From Sambucus nigra (Eukaryota > Streptophyta > Magnoliopsida > Dipsacales > Adoxaceae), in assembly GCA_949130495.1 (NCBI GenBank), contig OX422221.1, positions 28,718,917 through 28,782,916 on the forward strand: a stretch of DNA of 64,000 nt, in the 5' to 3' direction. The notes beneath the pieces are model-generated. The model was not told where the DNA came from, did not search any database, and worked only from the letters and a program-made list of their open reading frames with translations. Positions within the stretch are counted from its first letter, which is position 1. The number at the start of each line of letters is the position of its first letter. Shown piece by piece: positions 21,715 through 33,083 of the stretch. Position numbers and translations under genes: made by a program.

Positions 21715-21757
21715 TGATGATGAATGATTTTTGGTGAAAAATGATAACAACAGTCGT

Positions 21758-21775
21758 TTCCCACAGACGGCGCCA
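21758..21775 (-). promoter_or_regulatory. Primer binding site of element C
   Basis: Minus-strand TGGCGCCGTCTGTGGGAA starts three bases inside the 5' LTR boundary. The same site is used by element D. This is not the initiator-Met type found in J and G; I cannot name the tRNA with certainty. Confidence 0.8.
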
Positions 21776-21778
21776 ATC

Positions 21779-22369
21779 TGTTGATGTAAAAAATTAGATT
21801 GCTTCTAATTATTTAATCACAGATAAATGTAAATAAGACAAAAAAATTTAAAGTGGTTCAGCCTTATAAGAATGGCCTACATCCACTGTTTCTGTTATTG
21901 CCAAGTGTTTTGGAATTCTCGATATGTAATTCTATCAAGAAATTCTGGTCCCTTTGAATGAGAGTAATACAATGTATTTATAGCCTTGAGGCTATAATCT
22001 GAAAGGGTGATACATTAAATGATATACGTATGAAAGGGTAATTCATTTAATGCTCTTCAAGCGTGTGCGTCAAGATGATAAGCATTTAATAAATAGTTGA
22101 ACTGTTGATTATCTGGCAATCAATGCTGTGGTCGAGATGCAGCTCGAACCTCCTTAGTTGCTCGTCGTTCAAGAGTTCCTCGGAGAGCTGGAGTTCCTCG
22201 GAGCGTTGGAGCTCCTCGGAGAGCTGGAGTTCCTCGGAGTACACCTGTTGCTCGGAGTGAGTATGACTATGTCGGGGAAATAAACTTCCTCGTTGCTATT
22301 GTGCCACGTAGATTGACATGTGTCTTCTTATTATTCGTCCATATCAGCATACTAATTTTGGTATCAACA
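21779..22369 (-). repeat. 5' LTR of element C (591 bp)
   Basis: Partner of 10097-10687, same length and ends, with about 17 differences by eye. It is followed by the duplicated target AGGAG. Confidence 0.96.
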
Positions 22370-23844
22370 AGGAGGCTGGGTGTTTATTTTACAAATATGG
22401 GAGGAGCTTCAGAAGTGTTTTAATCTCATTGAAGATGCAAACCCAAGCAAGGAAGTAGGAAGGCTTAGGTGGAGAACACAACATGATGGTGTCAAAGGTG
22501 GCGTTAACGGGTTCCACTGCAGTGCCGATTTACTAGCACTGTCTCACATGTCTATGGGATAGATTATTGGTCCGGTGGGCACTCCGGTTGAGCTAGTCAA
22601 GTTGGTCGCGGTTGAAGGGGAATAGGAGAGGACCAAGAGTGATGAGGAGATTACAGCCAACCCAGAAGACGTACCTTTGGGGCAAAAACATCTGAAAAGG
22701 AATGACTTAACGCTGCAAGCGACACCTCTAGCCCAAACAGACAATGAAGGGGCGTTACATATGGAAGAGGGAGAGGGTGAAGGCGTGATAGAAAAGAGGT
22801 TGAAGCATGCAAAGATGGCATGGGAGTGGGTGCATGCATGAAACTAAAGGGGCATATTAGTGGGGTGTGGGGTGCATCCTTTAATGGGGAAAAGGATACT
22901 CACGTGATGGGTTATTCTTTAGTCAACTTAAAATAGGGGGTGGGGAATATTCCTTCAGGGGACAAGTTGAGTATACCCAAAATGTTGGGAAAGGGGGTAC
23001 CAGCGGGTAAGCAAACCAGAAAGGCAGACAGTTCTGAGAATTTTAAGGTTGTTAATATCCTTTATTCTAATGATTCTAGAGTGGAGGAGACCGGGATTTT
23101 TTTTTTGAAAGGGGGTATTGTAATACAATTAACTCGGGCTCATATTTTATTAATGACAGGGGAGAGGAAGTTGATGTTTGTGAGGTGGGGGAACCGTCCG
23201 AACAGGTAGGAAATGACAATAATTTGTTATATCCGGCCTTAGACAAAGAAGCACTAATTAAGAGGACCTCCAAACACAGAGGGGTCGAAAGTGGCCTATG
23301 AGAATAAAAAAGGTAAGACATATGCTTATTTCAGCAGGGGCGTTTTAGGCTTCAAAAACCTCAGAACAGTCCGACAAACGGTGAAACATAACAATAAGAA
23401 GAATGCTGTGGGAAAAAATAAGACAGGAGAAAAAAGCATACAATGGGGTATCACAAAAAGATTCAAGAAGGGCAGCAAATGCCTTAAGATCCAGTTAATA
23501 AGTTTAAGACTATACTGGCGGCTAGTGAGATGATGTCCAATAGGGGACGGGGGTTAGGGGGAGGGACGCACGCTGTTGCTTTATAGGATTCTAAACTTTG
23601 GGTGGAACTAGAGATCCTGAGTAATGTTGAGTTCCAAGAGGGTAGGAAGTGAGTAGGGTAGGACGACGATCCGATGGGGTGGAGGTAGGACTTGTTAGGA
23701 CCATTTAGTGAAGATGCGGGAGTGGAATTTTAGGGGTCTTTGAATGAGGTGTGGTAATTGTTCGACAAAATTAATAGCGAGGTGAGGGGGGGGAGGGGGG
23801 GTAAGATGGGAGTAGGAGGGAGTGTTAAGGGAGATATTGTTTAA
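22370..23844 (+). pseudogene. LINE L ORF1 remainder and ORF1/ORF2 spacer
   Basis: The LINE ORF1 frame resumes after element C: GWVFILQIWEELQKCFN and RLRWRTQHDGV follow from the segment at 9841-10096. Further on the sequence is acidic, then basic, with several stops and shifts and no recognisable domain, as in the variable C-terminal half of plant LINE ORF1. G-rich tracts occur at 23780-23810. ORF2 starts at 23845. Confidence 0.65.
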
Positions 23845-26273
23845 ATGAAATTACGAATTATCTCATGGAACGTGAGGGGACTGAATGATAACAACAAAAG
23901 GGGTGTGGTGGGTGGGGCCATTGCTAGGTGGAAACCTGATTTATTGTGTTTACAGGAGACCAAGATGAGCCATATGGATGATGGTACCATTAGAGCGATC
24001 TGGGGCGGATAGGGGCTCAAGTGGGTTAGTTTGGATGTGGTGGGTGTTTCAGGAGGGGTGGTTATCTTATGGAACTCTGCAGTTGTCCACTTATTGCAGA
24101 GTATGGTAAGAACTTGGTCCTTATCTTGCTTATTTAAGACCTTGGAGGATGGTTTCTCATATAGTTTTTTGGGCATTTACGGACCTGTCGAGGAATTGAT
24201 TAGGTGGGAGTTATGGGAGGAATTAGCAAGTGTTAGTAGGGTATGGGAAGTTCCATTTTGCATGGGAGGGGATTACAACGTAATGCGATTTGGAGAAAAG
24301 AAAAGCAGTGGTGGAAGAATCTGCAGATACATGAGAGACTTCTTCGATTTTATCGACGATATGGAACTGATTGATATGCCTCTGGAAGGGGGCTTGTAGA
24401 CATGGTCCAGTTGTAGGGACTCACCGGCTATGTCCCGCCTGGACCGCTTCCTTATTTCTCAAGGATGGGAGGAACATTTTCCTGGGGTTACTTAATCATG
24501 CCTACCTAGGGTCACTTCTGATCATTGTCCTATTCTATTAAAGTGCGGGGGGTGGAGGGAAGGCAGGATCCCTTTTAGGTTTGAGAATATGTGGCTCAAG
24601 GAGTCGGACTTTTTCAATAGAGTTAGAGTTTGGTTCACTGGGTATGAGGTAGAGGGGAATTCTAGTTTTAGGTTGGCAACAAAACTGGGTATGCTAAAAG
24701 TATATATCCTCAGATGGAACAGAGAGGTTTTCGGTAATGTTCATCTTGTGAATGCAAGCAAAATGGAGGAAGTCGAGAGACTAGATAAGAAAGAAGGGAG
24801 ATAAGGGCTTTCAGATGAGGATAGGAGAGTGAGGGAGATCAGAAAAGAAGAGATATGGAATAGGTTAATTCAAGAAAAAATTAGTTGGAGACAAAAGTCG
24901 AGGGAATTATGGTTGAAATAAGGGGATTCGAATACAAGGTACTTTCATTTAATGGCCAACTCTCACAAGAGGAGTAATCACATCGGGAAAATCTCATTGG
25001 GGGGAGTCGTGTTCGAAGAAGATAGAGAGGAGAGGGGGGCTGCTGGGCAGTATTATGAGGAGTTACTCATAGAATAATAAGTGTGGAGACCCTCCCTTGA
25101 CGGGGTTGACTCCTTGAGTATTTCCGCTCGAGAGGCTGAAGGTATTGAATCACACTTTACTGAAGAGGAAGTGGTGATGGTGCTCAATTCGATGAGCGGG
25201 GATAAGGATTCGGGTATGGACGGGATCACGATGGCATTTTTTCAGCATTTTTGGACTGTTATCACGACGAATGTGATGGCTTTCTTTAGCAAGTTTTATG
25301 ATCGAGGATACTTTCTTCCTAGGTTAAATGTTACCTTCATTACCATGATATCTAAGAAGGGGGGTTCATTCGATATCAAGGACTTCAGACCGATCATCTT
25401 GATTGTAAGTGTTTACAAGGTCCTAGCCAAAGTCTTATCAGTGCAACTTAGGAAGGTCATTGACCCTTTGATATCGGAGACTCAAAATGCTTTCGTGAGG
25501 GGGAGGCAGATCCTAGATGCGGTTTTGGTGGCCAACGAGTGTGTGAAAGCTAGGTTAAAAAGTGGGAACCCGAGCATGGCTTGTAAGCTCGACATTGAAA
25601 AGGCATATGATCATGTTAATTGGAAGTTCCTTCTTTATTTATTAAGGAGGATGGGCTTTGGGGATCGGTGGTGCCGGTGGATTAAAAGGTGTGTCTCTAC
25701 AGTTAGATTTTCGGTGTTGATTAACGGTGTTCCAGAAGGTTTTTTCCCGAGTTCTCATGGCCTTCGACAAGGTGATCCTTTATCCCCGTTTTTATTTATC
25801 CGGGTTATGGAGGCATTTAGTAGGATGATGGGGAGGGTGGTAGGAAGTGGGTGGATCAAGGGCTTTGGTTTTGGAACTTCGAACTCCGTGGAGTTTACGG
25901 TCTCACATCTCTTTTTTACTGATGATGCTATTATATTTTGTGAGGCTGATCATAGGGAAATTTAGGCTCTGAAATTACTATTGATTTTCTTTGAGGTGGT
26001 GTCTGGGCTTCAGATTAATGTAGGAAAATGCGAGATGACCCCGATTGGGGGAGTGGATGATATAGAGGAGCTAGTAGGAATTTTTGGTGGTAGGGAAGGG
26101 ACATTCCCTAATACTTACCTCGGTCTGCCCCTTGGAGCAAAGTACAAATCTAAGGCAATATTGGGTCCTATTTTAGAAAGGATGAGAAAGATTCTACCTG
26201 GGTGGAAATATAATAGCATCGCGAAGGTTATGGCGTTGCGTAAGTTTAGATTCTTTGTTTGGAATGCGTCTAG
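23845..26273 (+). pseudogene. LINE L ORF2: endonuclease and reverse transcriptase (truncated)
   Basis: One reading frame from MKLRIISWNVRGLN. The AP-type endonuclease blocks are WKPDLLCLQETK, GGVVILWNS, FLGIYGP, MGGDYNVMRF and VTSDHCPILLKC. A linker (VYILRWNREVFGNVH; GDSNTRYFHLMANSHKR) follows. RT then shows MDGITMAFFQHFW, FRPIILIVSVYKVLAKVLS, QNAFVRGRQILDAVLVANE, KLDIEKAYDHVNW, GLRQGDPLSPFLF and FFTDDAIIF, where FADD is usual. At least seven in-frame stops occur (24010, 24397, about 24494, 24802, 24918, 25075-25080, 25963) but no frameshift. The frame ends at the junction with element D, so the C-terminal third is lost. This would be the enzyme for target-primed reverse transcription. Confidence 0.9.
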
Positions 26274-26415
26274 ATTCTAATCATAGCGCACGGATAGCGA
26301 AGCGGGTGCCGCCAAAGCAACTTCACAGTTTTCGAAGAATCACAAATCAGCCATAATGGCTGATCATTTAAATTCACTGGACCCATAAACATGGCCCAAT
26401 AAATTTAGGGGCAAT
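26274..26415 (+). repeat. Extra copy of the 3' internal end upstream of the 5' LTR of D
   Basis: Nearly identical to 36465-36606, which is the internal region ending in the purine tract AATTTAGGGGCAAT. A normal 5' LTR would abut host DNA here. The left edge joins LINE L directly. Confidence 0.85.
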
Positions 26416-26846
26416 TGTAGGTACCCAGAATTGAGAACTATGGGCCTGGACGAGTAGCCCAGTTCTGGCGGCCCAAAGTCCAGGCCCTCTATCTTTCATA
26501 TTGATCCGGTCTCTCCCCACGATCCCATGAAGAGAAGTTATAGGGGAGCACAATCCCATGAAGGGAAGGGATAGGGAAAATGGCTAATATGAAGGAACCC
26601 ATCATCTCCACTAACTAGCATACACATATATAAATTAAACCCTAGGTCCGGGGCAAAGGACAAGTTGTATTCTCTGTACTAATTCTTCAGAATATAGAGA
26701 AATAATACTGACTGCACCACCGTGGACGTAGGCACATCTTTGCTGAACCACGTACACCTGTTGTTGTGTGATTGGCGTTTTATTTGTTCTTTCTTGGTCA
26801 TTACCTCTTTCATATTTATTTGTGTTGCACAATAATTGTCACCACA
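26416..26846 (+). repeat. 5' LTR of element D (431 bp)
   Basis: Begins TGTAGGTACCC and ends GTCACCACA. A TATA-like TATATAAATTAAACC lies near 26627. Partner of 36607-37037. Confidence 0.93.
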
Positions 26847-26848
26847 AT

Positions 26849-26866
26849 TGGCGCCGTCTGTGGGAA
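26849..26866 (+). promoter_or_regulatory. Primer binding site of element D
   Basis: TGGCGCCGTCTGTGGGAA, two bases after the 5' LTR, identical to the site in element C. Confidence 0.82.
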
Positions 26867-29152
26867 TCGTTCATCTTTCCCCGAGAAGAGCCCACGCCAA
26901 GAAAAGAATCTAAGATATCTGGTCACAGCAGCAACGCTCCTCAAGCAGGAGATATTCAAGAGCCACCTGCTCCTCGCAGGATTAGGTCTGAAGTTCGACG
27001 TTCAGATCGTGAGGCTCGCTTGGAAAGGCTATCTTCAGAAGAAAGTCAAGGACCAGCAAAGTCCACGCAGATATCCAGATTGATTGATGCCTACGAGGCA
27101 AGGCTCCACGAGCAGAGGGAGTCTTCGCGCAGATACGAGGCTGAGAATGCTCGCTTTAAAAGCAGACTGGAAAGACTGGAGAAGGAACTACGTCCCGATA
27201 CCAGGAGACGCCTCTATCGCACTCCTAGCCCTCAGGCAAGCAAATCTCGTAGCCGAGGAAGGAGCCCTAGGCAGGAATATCAAAGGGTTGAAGGTGGCAA
27301 CTCAGACGATGACCTCCGCAAGCAACTAAGAAGAGCTCGCCGCTACCAGAGCCCTTTTCGCAGCGACGAAAACATACGGAACCTGGTCCGCAGAGAAATG
27401 GACCAACATCCAGCTCACCGCGGCACCAGGTCGACCAGAGAACTCGCCAGGAGAGCTCTCAAGACCCAGATGAAGTCACCCTTCACGAAGGAAATTGAAG
27501 AGGAAGAGGCTCCCAAGAAATTTTCCATTCCAAGGTTCATGATTTATGACGGGAAGACTGATCCCATTGATCATGTCAGGCAGTACCGACAGGCCATGAC
27601 CCTCTGGAATCACCGGGATGCACTGATGTGCCGTATTTTCCCCTCTAGCCTCCATGACGTGGCTCAGAAATGGTTCGAAAAACTCCCTCACCGATCCATC
27701 AGAAATTTCAAATCCCTGGCCGAGCTCTTTACGGCCCGGTTCATCACCAGCAGCTCCCATCCCAAAAGGATGGATGCTCTACTAACCATGAAGAAAACGC
27801 CTCAAGAAACACTCCGAGACTATGTGAAGAGATACTGGGAGTTATTCAACGAGATTGAGGATTGTACAGAAGAGGTGGCAGTGGCCTCCTTCAAAATCGG
27901 ATTACCTAGCTCTTCCCTCCTTTACCAGTCCTTCACGAAGAAGGAAGCTATGACCATTGACGACCTGATGGCCCGAATTGAGAAATACGCAAAGGTGGAA
28001 GACGTCACCCGCCTTAATGTAGGAGAGAACGGTCGAGCCAAGCTCACTACCAAGGGAAGTGAGAAAGTTGAAAACCAGAAGAAAGGAGGAAAGAGTGGGA
28101 GCAAGAATGGCTCCAAAAGCGGAGGGAACCTTGACGTAACAAAATCGTTCCAGGCGGTCAACACCGTCTTCAAAGAGCCGATTTACAAAATTCTTGCGAA
28201 GATCAAGGATGAGCCGTTCATCAAATGGCCCCGGAAAATGGGAGGAGACCCCTCGAAAAGAAACAATGCATTAAGATGCACTTTCCACAAAGAGGGAGGG
28301 CATAAAATCGAGCACTGCAAGGCTCTTAAGTCCCACCTCGAGGAGTTGGCCCAGTCCGGACATTTGAATGACTTTATGGAAAAGAAGGTAGAGAAAGTAG
28401 CCGCCCACAAAGAGGCGAAAACCGACAACGTATTGGAAGATGACGTCGGACACGAATTCGCAGTAATCCACAGAGTATCTGACGTCAAGCAAATCCAAGG
28501 TAACTCAGCTCGAATGGAGGTAAAGAAACTGACAGCGGTAATGCAAGATTTTCAGATTGAGCCAGCAGAATCACAGTCAGGAAAACGTCGGCGAGCAGAA
28601 GACATCAACTACAACAAGCATATTGTCTTCACGGATGAAGATCTTGTGGGAGTAAGAACCCCACATCACGATGCCTTAGTCATTACACTCAGGATAGCCA
28701 ACTTTGACAACGACAGGCTTCTCGTCGATCAAGGAAGCTCATCCGAAGTAATGTACATCGACCTGTTCCGGAAATTGAAGTTGAACATTGCCGACCTAAA
28801 GGGAACCACTGTCCCTCTGGTTGGCTTCGCTGGAAAAATGACCATGCCTCTGGGCAAAATAGTACTGCCAGTGCGCGCTGGAAATGTTTCCAAGATGATC
28901 GAATTCTTGGTGGTCGACATCAATTCACCATATCAGGCCATCCTCGGCAGGGGATGGCTTCATGCAATGAAGGCAGTCTCCTCGACCTACCACCAGAAAC
29001 TCAAATATGTCACCGAGCGGGGAGTAATGGAGATACATGACGACCAGACGATGGCAAGGAAGTGCTTCATAGCGGCCATCCGACCAAAGCCAGAGAAAAA
29101 AGCCGTTCAACCCAGCGAGAAAGTGGAGGAAGGTGCAATTCCTTCCAAATAG
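26867..29152 (+). CDS. Tat gag and protease, element D
   Basis: An open frame of about 760 residues from the primer site to a stop at 29150. The N-terminal third is basic and charged, with a coiled-coil stretch (RYEAENARFKSRLERLEKEL) and an Arg/Ser region. The capsid block is FMIYDGKTDPIDHVRQYRQ, WFEKLPHRSIRNF and ETLRDYVKRYWELFNEIE. A Cys/His cluster (CTFHKEGGHKIEHCKALK) follows. The protease has LLVDQGSSSEVMY and ILGRGWLHAM. No ATG lies close after the primer site: the first in-frame Met is at about 27399, while one in the LTR (26768) would read through the primer site. The start is therefore unresolved. This is the least damaged gag in the window. Confidence 0.88.
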   Translation, partial: SFIFPREEPTPRKESKISGHSSNAPQAGDIQEPPAPRRIRSEVRRSDREARLERLSSEESQGPAKSTQISRLIDAYEARLHEQRESSRRYEAENARFKSRLERLEKELRPDTRRRLYRTPSPQASKSRSRGRSPRQEYQRVEGGNSDDDLRKQLRRARRYQSPFRSDENIRNLVRREMDQHPAHRGTRSTRELARRALKTQMKSPFTKEIEEEEAPKKFSIPRFMIYDGKTDPIDHVRQYRQAMTLWNHRDALMCRIFPSSLHDVAQKWFEKLPHRSIRNFKSLAELFTARFITSSSHPKRMDALLTMKKTPQETLRDYVKRYWELFNEIEDCTEEVAVASFKIGLPSSSLLYQSFTKKEAMTIDDLMARIEKYAKVEDVTRLNVGENGRAKLTTKGSEKVENQKKGGKSGSKNGSKSGGNLDVTKSFQAVNTVFKEPIYKILAKIKDEPFIKWPRKMGGDPSKRNNALRCTFHKEGGHKIEHCKALKSHLEELAQSGHLNDFMEKKVEKVAAHKEAKTDNVLEDDVGHEFAVIHRVSDVKQIQGNSARMEVKKLTAVMQDFQIEPAESQSGKRRRAEDINYNKHIVFTDEDLVGVRTPHHDALVITLRIANFDNDRLLVDQGSSSEVMYIDLFRKLKLNIADLKGTTVPLVGFAGKMTMPLGKIVLPVRAGNVSKMIEFLVVDINSPYQAILGRGWLHAMKAVSSTYHQKLKYVTERGVMEIHDDQTMARKCFIAAIRPKPEKKAVQPSEKVEEGAIPSK

Positions 29153-30710
29153 CAATTAAAATATGGAAGGTCTGGAGTGGAAGAGACCAGGCTCCTCCCC
29201 TCCGAGCGTATCGTCGAGGACCTGGTAGAAGTGACAGCTAAAGAAGGCGACAACAGCAGAGTCTTCCTGATCGGAGCATCACTCACCGACCAAGAGCAAA
29301 AGGATTTGTCAACCTTACTCAGAAGCAACATAGATGTTTTCGCTTGGGAACCCTATGAGCTGCCAGAAATCGATCCCAATATGGTTTTGCCATCAGTTGC
29401 ACGTCGATCTCACATTCAAGCCAATAGCGCAGAAGGCACGGCGAACTGCTCCCGAGAAAGCCAGAGCAATAGAAAAAGAAGTCGAAAAACTGTTGGATGC
29501 AGGATCCATACGGGAAGTGCAATTCCCCAAATGGTTATCCAACCCAGTGGTAGTTCCGAAAAGCAACGGGAAGTGGAGAGTTTGCATAGACTTCACTGAC
29601 CTCAACAACGCCTGCCCCAAGGATAGCTTCCCTCTTTCGAAAATAGACCAACTAGTAGACGCCACCGCAGCTCACGAACGAATGAGTTTCCGGCACGCGT
29701 ACTCAGGATATCACCAGATTCCCCTGTATGCCCCAGATCAGGACAAAACGGCGTTTATCACGACGGTTGGTTTATACTGTTATAAGGTCATGCCTTTTGG
29801 GCTAAAAAATGCAGGGGCAACCTATCAGTGGCTAGTTACTAAAATGTTCAAGAATCAAATGGGAGACACAATGGAGGTCTACATCGACGACATGCTCGTC
29901 AAGAGCAAGGAGAAGAAGAATCACCTCTCGAACCTGTCAAGTACCCTCGAAATCCTCAGGAAGTACCGAATGAAACTCAATGCGAGCAAGTGTTCCTTCG
30001 GTGTCCAGTCAGGAAAGTTTCTTGGGTATTTGGTCAGCAAGCGAGGCATAGAGGCTAATCCGGACCAGATTGATGCAATCAACAGAGTGCAACCTCCTCG
30101 CACAGTTCGAGATGTACAGAAGCTCACTGGAATGCTCGCTGCTCTAAATTGTTTCATTTCTAAATCCTCCGAGAGATGCGAGCCTTTCTTCCAACTCTTA
30201 AAAGGCAGCAAAACAGTAGAATGGACCCCAGATTGCTCGCGAGCATTAAACGAGCTCAATTCCTACCTAAGCTCTCCATCATTTCTTGTCATACCACAGC
30301 AAATGGACTCTTTGTACCTCTACCTCTCTGTATCCAGTCACACTGTCAGCTCAGTGCTAATGTGTGAAGTTACAGGAATACAACATCTAGTCTATTACAC
30401 GAGCAAAACCTTATTAGATGCCGAGCAGCGCTACCTACTATTGGAAACGCTCGCATTCGCCCTAGTAATGGCCTCGAGGAAACTGAAGCATTACTTCGAA
30501 GCTCATATGATCATCGTCCTTACATCACACCCCCTCAAGGCTGTCCTAAGGAAGGCGGATTTGTCGGGCAGACTATCTAAATGGTCAGTCGAGCTCAGCC
30601 GATTTGACATCCAATTTCAACCAAGGACAGCAATCAGGGGTCAAATCCTTGCTGATTTCATAGCTGAATTCACAGGCGAAGAACCCTTCGACCAGCCTAA
30701 GCCAACATAA
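29153..30710 (+). pseudogene. Tat pol: reverse transcriptase, element D
   Basis: After the gag stop the same frame continues with EETRLLPSERIVEDL and DVFAWEPYELPEIDP, then a frameshift near 29385 moves the RT core into another frame that stays open to a stop at 30708. Core blocks are FPKWLSNPVVVPKSNGKW, CIDFTDLNNACPKDSFPL, MPFGLKNAGATYQW, VYIDDMLVKSK and FLGYLVSKRGIEANP. Motif A should read L-D-AYSGY but reads R-H-AYSGY (His codon 29694-29696), so a metal-binding catalytic Asp is missing. The end holds the RNase H-like connection (SVSSHTVSSVLM) and GQILADFIAEFTGEEP. Confidence 0.9.
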
Positions 30711-32471
30711 CAAAACAACCAAGCTACAGTGGAAAGCTGGAAACTATTCGTTGATGGAGCCTCCAACTCAAAGGGGGAAGGGGTAGGAATTATTCTCATC
30801 ACTCCAGAAAATACAGTCCTTGAGCAAGGAATCAGGCTGGGATTTGCAGCCTCCAACAACGAAGCAGAATACGAAGCCCTAATAGCAGGTCTCCAAAAGG
30901 CGCAAGCTCTGGGAGCAAAGCATTTGCAGGTATTCAGAGATTCGCAAATACTTTCCAATCAGATAAGTGGAGATTATAACGCGAAGGATGAGAGAATGGC
31001 AGCCTACCTCTCCTTGGTAAAAAACTTAATGATGAGCTTTGAAGAGATCAACATCCAACAGTTTCCCAGGGGGAAAAACAGCCACGCTGATGCCTTAGCA
31101 GCCCTGAGCTCGGCAGTTGATTCTAGCCTTAAAAGGGCCATCCCTATCGATTTCCTCAGTTGCCCAAGCATTTACCCCAACTGCGAGATGACAAAAGCAA
31201 AACCAATAATCCAATTGGAATTAGCCCCCAGCTGGATGGATCCCTTGAAGGACTATTTAAAGAACGGAACGCTTCCAGAGGACAAGAGAACTACCCACCA
31301 GATAAGAGTCAAAGCTGCTCGCTTTCACTTATCCACAGGAGGCGACTTGTATAAAAGATCTTTCTCCGGTCCCTACCTTAGATGCGTCCACCCAGGCGAT
31401 GTCAAGGCAGTGCTTCACGAGCTTCACGAAGGAATCTGTGGAAGTCATGTCGGAGGAAGGTCTCTAGCCTTCCGAGCAATGAAGGAAGGTTATTGGTGGC
31501 CATACATGCAAAAGGACTCCGCAGTATATGTCCGCAAATGCCTAAAATGCTAACTTCACGCTCCCATGGTCCACCAGCCCGCCAGCGAATTAAAATCCCT
31601 GACCAGTCCCTGGCCCTTCGCCCAGTGGGTAATGGACATCGTGGGACCACTGCCCACCGCTGCCGACAATCGCAAATACCTGTTGATTGCAACTGATTAC
31701 TTTACCAAGTGGATCGAGGCAGAACCACAGGCGAACATCCGAGATGCTGACATGATAAGGTTCATATGGAGAAATATAATCACTCGATTCAGAATCCCCA
31801 GAACCATCATCACTGACAATGGAACACAGTTCGAGAGTGGCCCTTTCCAGGACTTCTGCAACGAACACGGGATCAGGCACCACTTCAGCTCAGTGGCCTA
31901 CCCTCAAAGCAATGGACAAGCTGAAGCCTCTAACAAAATAGTGATCGCTGGATTGAAGAAGCGGTTAGAACGAGCCAGAGGCGCATGGGCAACCGAACTA
32001 CCACATATCCTATGGGCATACAGAACGACCCCTAGACGATCAACATGAGAAACACCATACTCACTAACATATGGTATGGAGGCGATCATCCCACTAGAAG
32101 CAAGATTGCCGACAATGAGATTCAATCTTGTCAAACAAGGCCATAACGATGAGGCTTTGCTCGCTGAACTCGACCTGACTGACGAACGCAGGGAACTTGC
32201 CTTAGTGAAACTAGCGAGCTGTCATCAACAGCTCGCGAAGCACTACAGTAAAAGGGTCAATCCGAGGAAATTCAAAGTTGGGGACCACGTTCTAAGAAAG
32301 GTTCTGGGCAACACAGTGAAGCCATTAGACAGCAAACTGGGCCCAAACTGGGAAGGACCTTATAAGATAATTAGAGACGACCTACAAGGTGCCTATCATT
32401 TGGAAACGATGGAGGACAGGGACATACCACGAGCATGGAACGCGACTAATCTCAAGAAATTATATTTTTAG
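30711..32471 (+). pseudogene. Tat pol: RNase H and integrase, element D
   Basis: Same frame as RT, opened again after the stop at 30708. RNase H shows WKLFVDGASNSKGEG, NNEAEYEALIAGLQKA, VFRDSQILSNQ and HADALAALSS. The integrase zinc site is HEGICGSHVGGR with CLKC. Integrase core Asp and Glu positions look intact: MDIVGPLP, IITDNGTQFES, QSNGQAEASNK. The tail has KVGDHVLRKVL and NWEGPYKIIRDD. Stops at 31551 and 32046 split it into three pieces with no frameshift. Only three stops and one upstream shift separate the pol from an open frame, but RT also lost its motif A Asp. Confidence 0.9.
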
Positions 32472-33083
32472 GAACATTATTATTAAATCTTTTATTTTAT
32501 TCGTTATGTGACAGTTCATTTCTCACTTCACTAATGAAAATCTCTCAGTTAAATCACTCTCTAATTAGTAACGGTCATATTTTACTACACATCCCTTCCA
32601 AATCGCAGGCATAATGGTCGACATAGCAGGGGAACACCCCTCCTCAGGTCATCATCATGAAGCACGACAGACCTCTTAGCATTGCCCCTGGCAATATATG
32701 AAGCCCTACAGAGTATTCTTAGGCATCAAACCTACTTTGGTTGAACAAAATCCTGATCGGATGATGACATCCAATACCAGGTGTGTCCTCGCCAATGGCC
32801 CTACTTAGGCCTAAGGGAGTGTGACGACACAACCTAAAAGGTAAAGTGAGGGCACAATGGTATTCTTGTACTCGACTGGGCGGACACTCACATGACAAAA
32901 TAAAAAGGATTGTGAAGCAGAAAATATAAAAGGATTAGATGAACACGTTTAGTCGGCAAAATTGCCCAAAACTCGAACTTTTCATTAATCTTTTATATTT
33001 ACAAACAATGATAATACATGTTTAGTCGGCGAAGCTCGCCCAAAGCATTTACAATTATCAAAAAGAAAAAGAGTAACAAAATC
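32472..33083 (+). other. Non-coding spacer between pol and antisense module of D
   Basis: AT-rich start, then GC-moderate sequence with two related GTTTAGTCGGC segments near 32948 and 33019. No gene is supported. The hairpin array found at this place in element C is absent. Confidence 0.5.

Larger units (their letters stand above)
10097..22369 (-). mobile_element. Complete Tat-lineage Ty3/gypsy element C
   Basis: A 12,273-bp element with two 591-bp LTRs and an exact 5-bp target duplication AGGAG (10092-10096 and 22370-22374). The coding strand is minus: 5' LTR 21779-22369, primer site, gag-protease, RT, RNase H, integrase, a hairpin repeat array, an antisense two-gene module, polypurine tract, and 3' LTR 10097-10687. 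It sits in ORF1 of LINE L. By eye the LTRs differ at about 17 of 591 positions (around 3%). Gag carries stops, RT has a deletion and frameshifts, and integrase has lost a catalytic Asp, so it is not autonomous. Confidence 0.96.

Noticed and set aside
23780..23810. G-rich tract as a G-quadruplex regulatory site of LINE L
   Set aside because: The tracts are few and lie in degenerate spacer sequence; nothing else supports a role.
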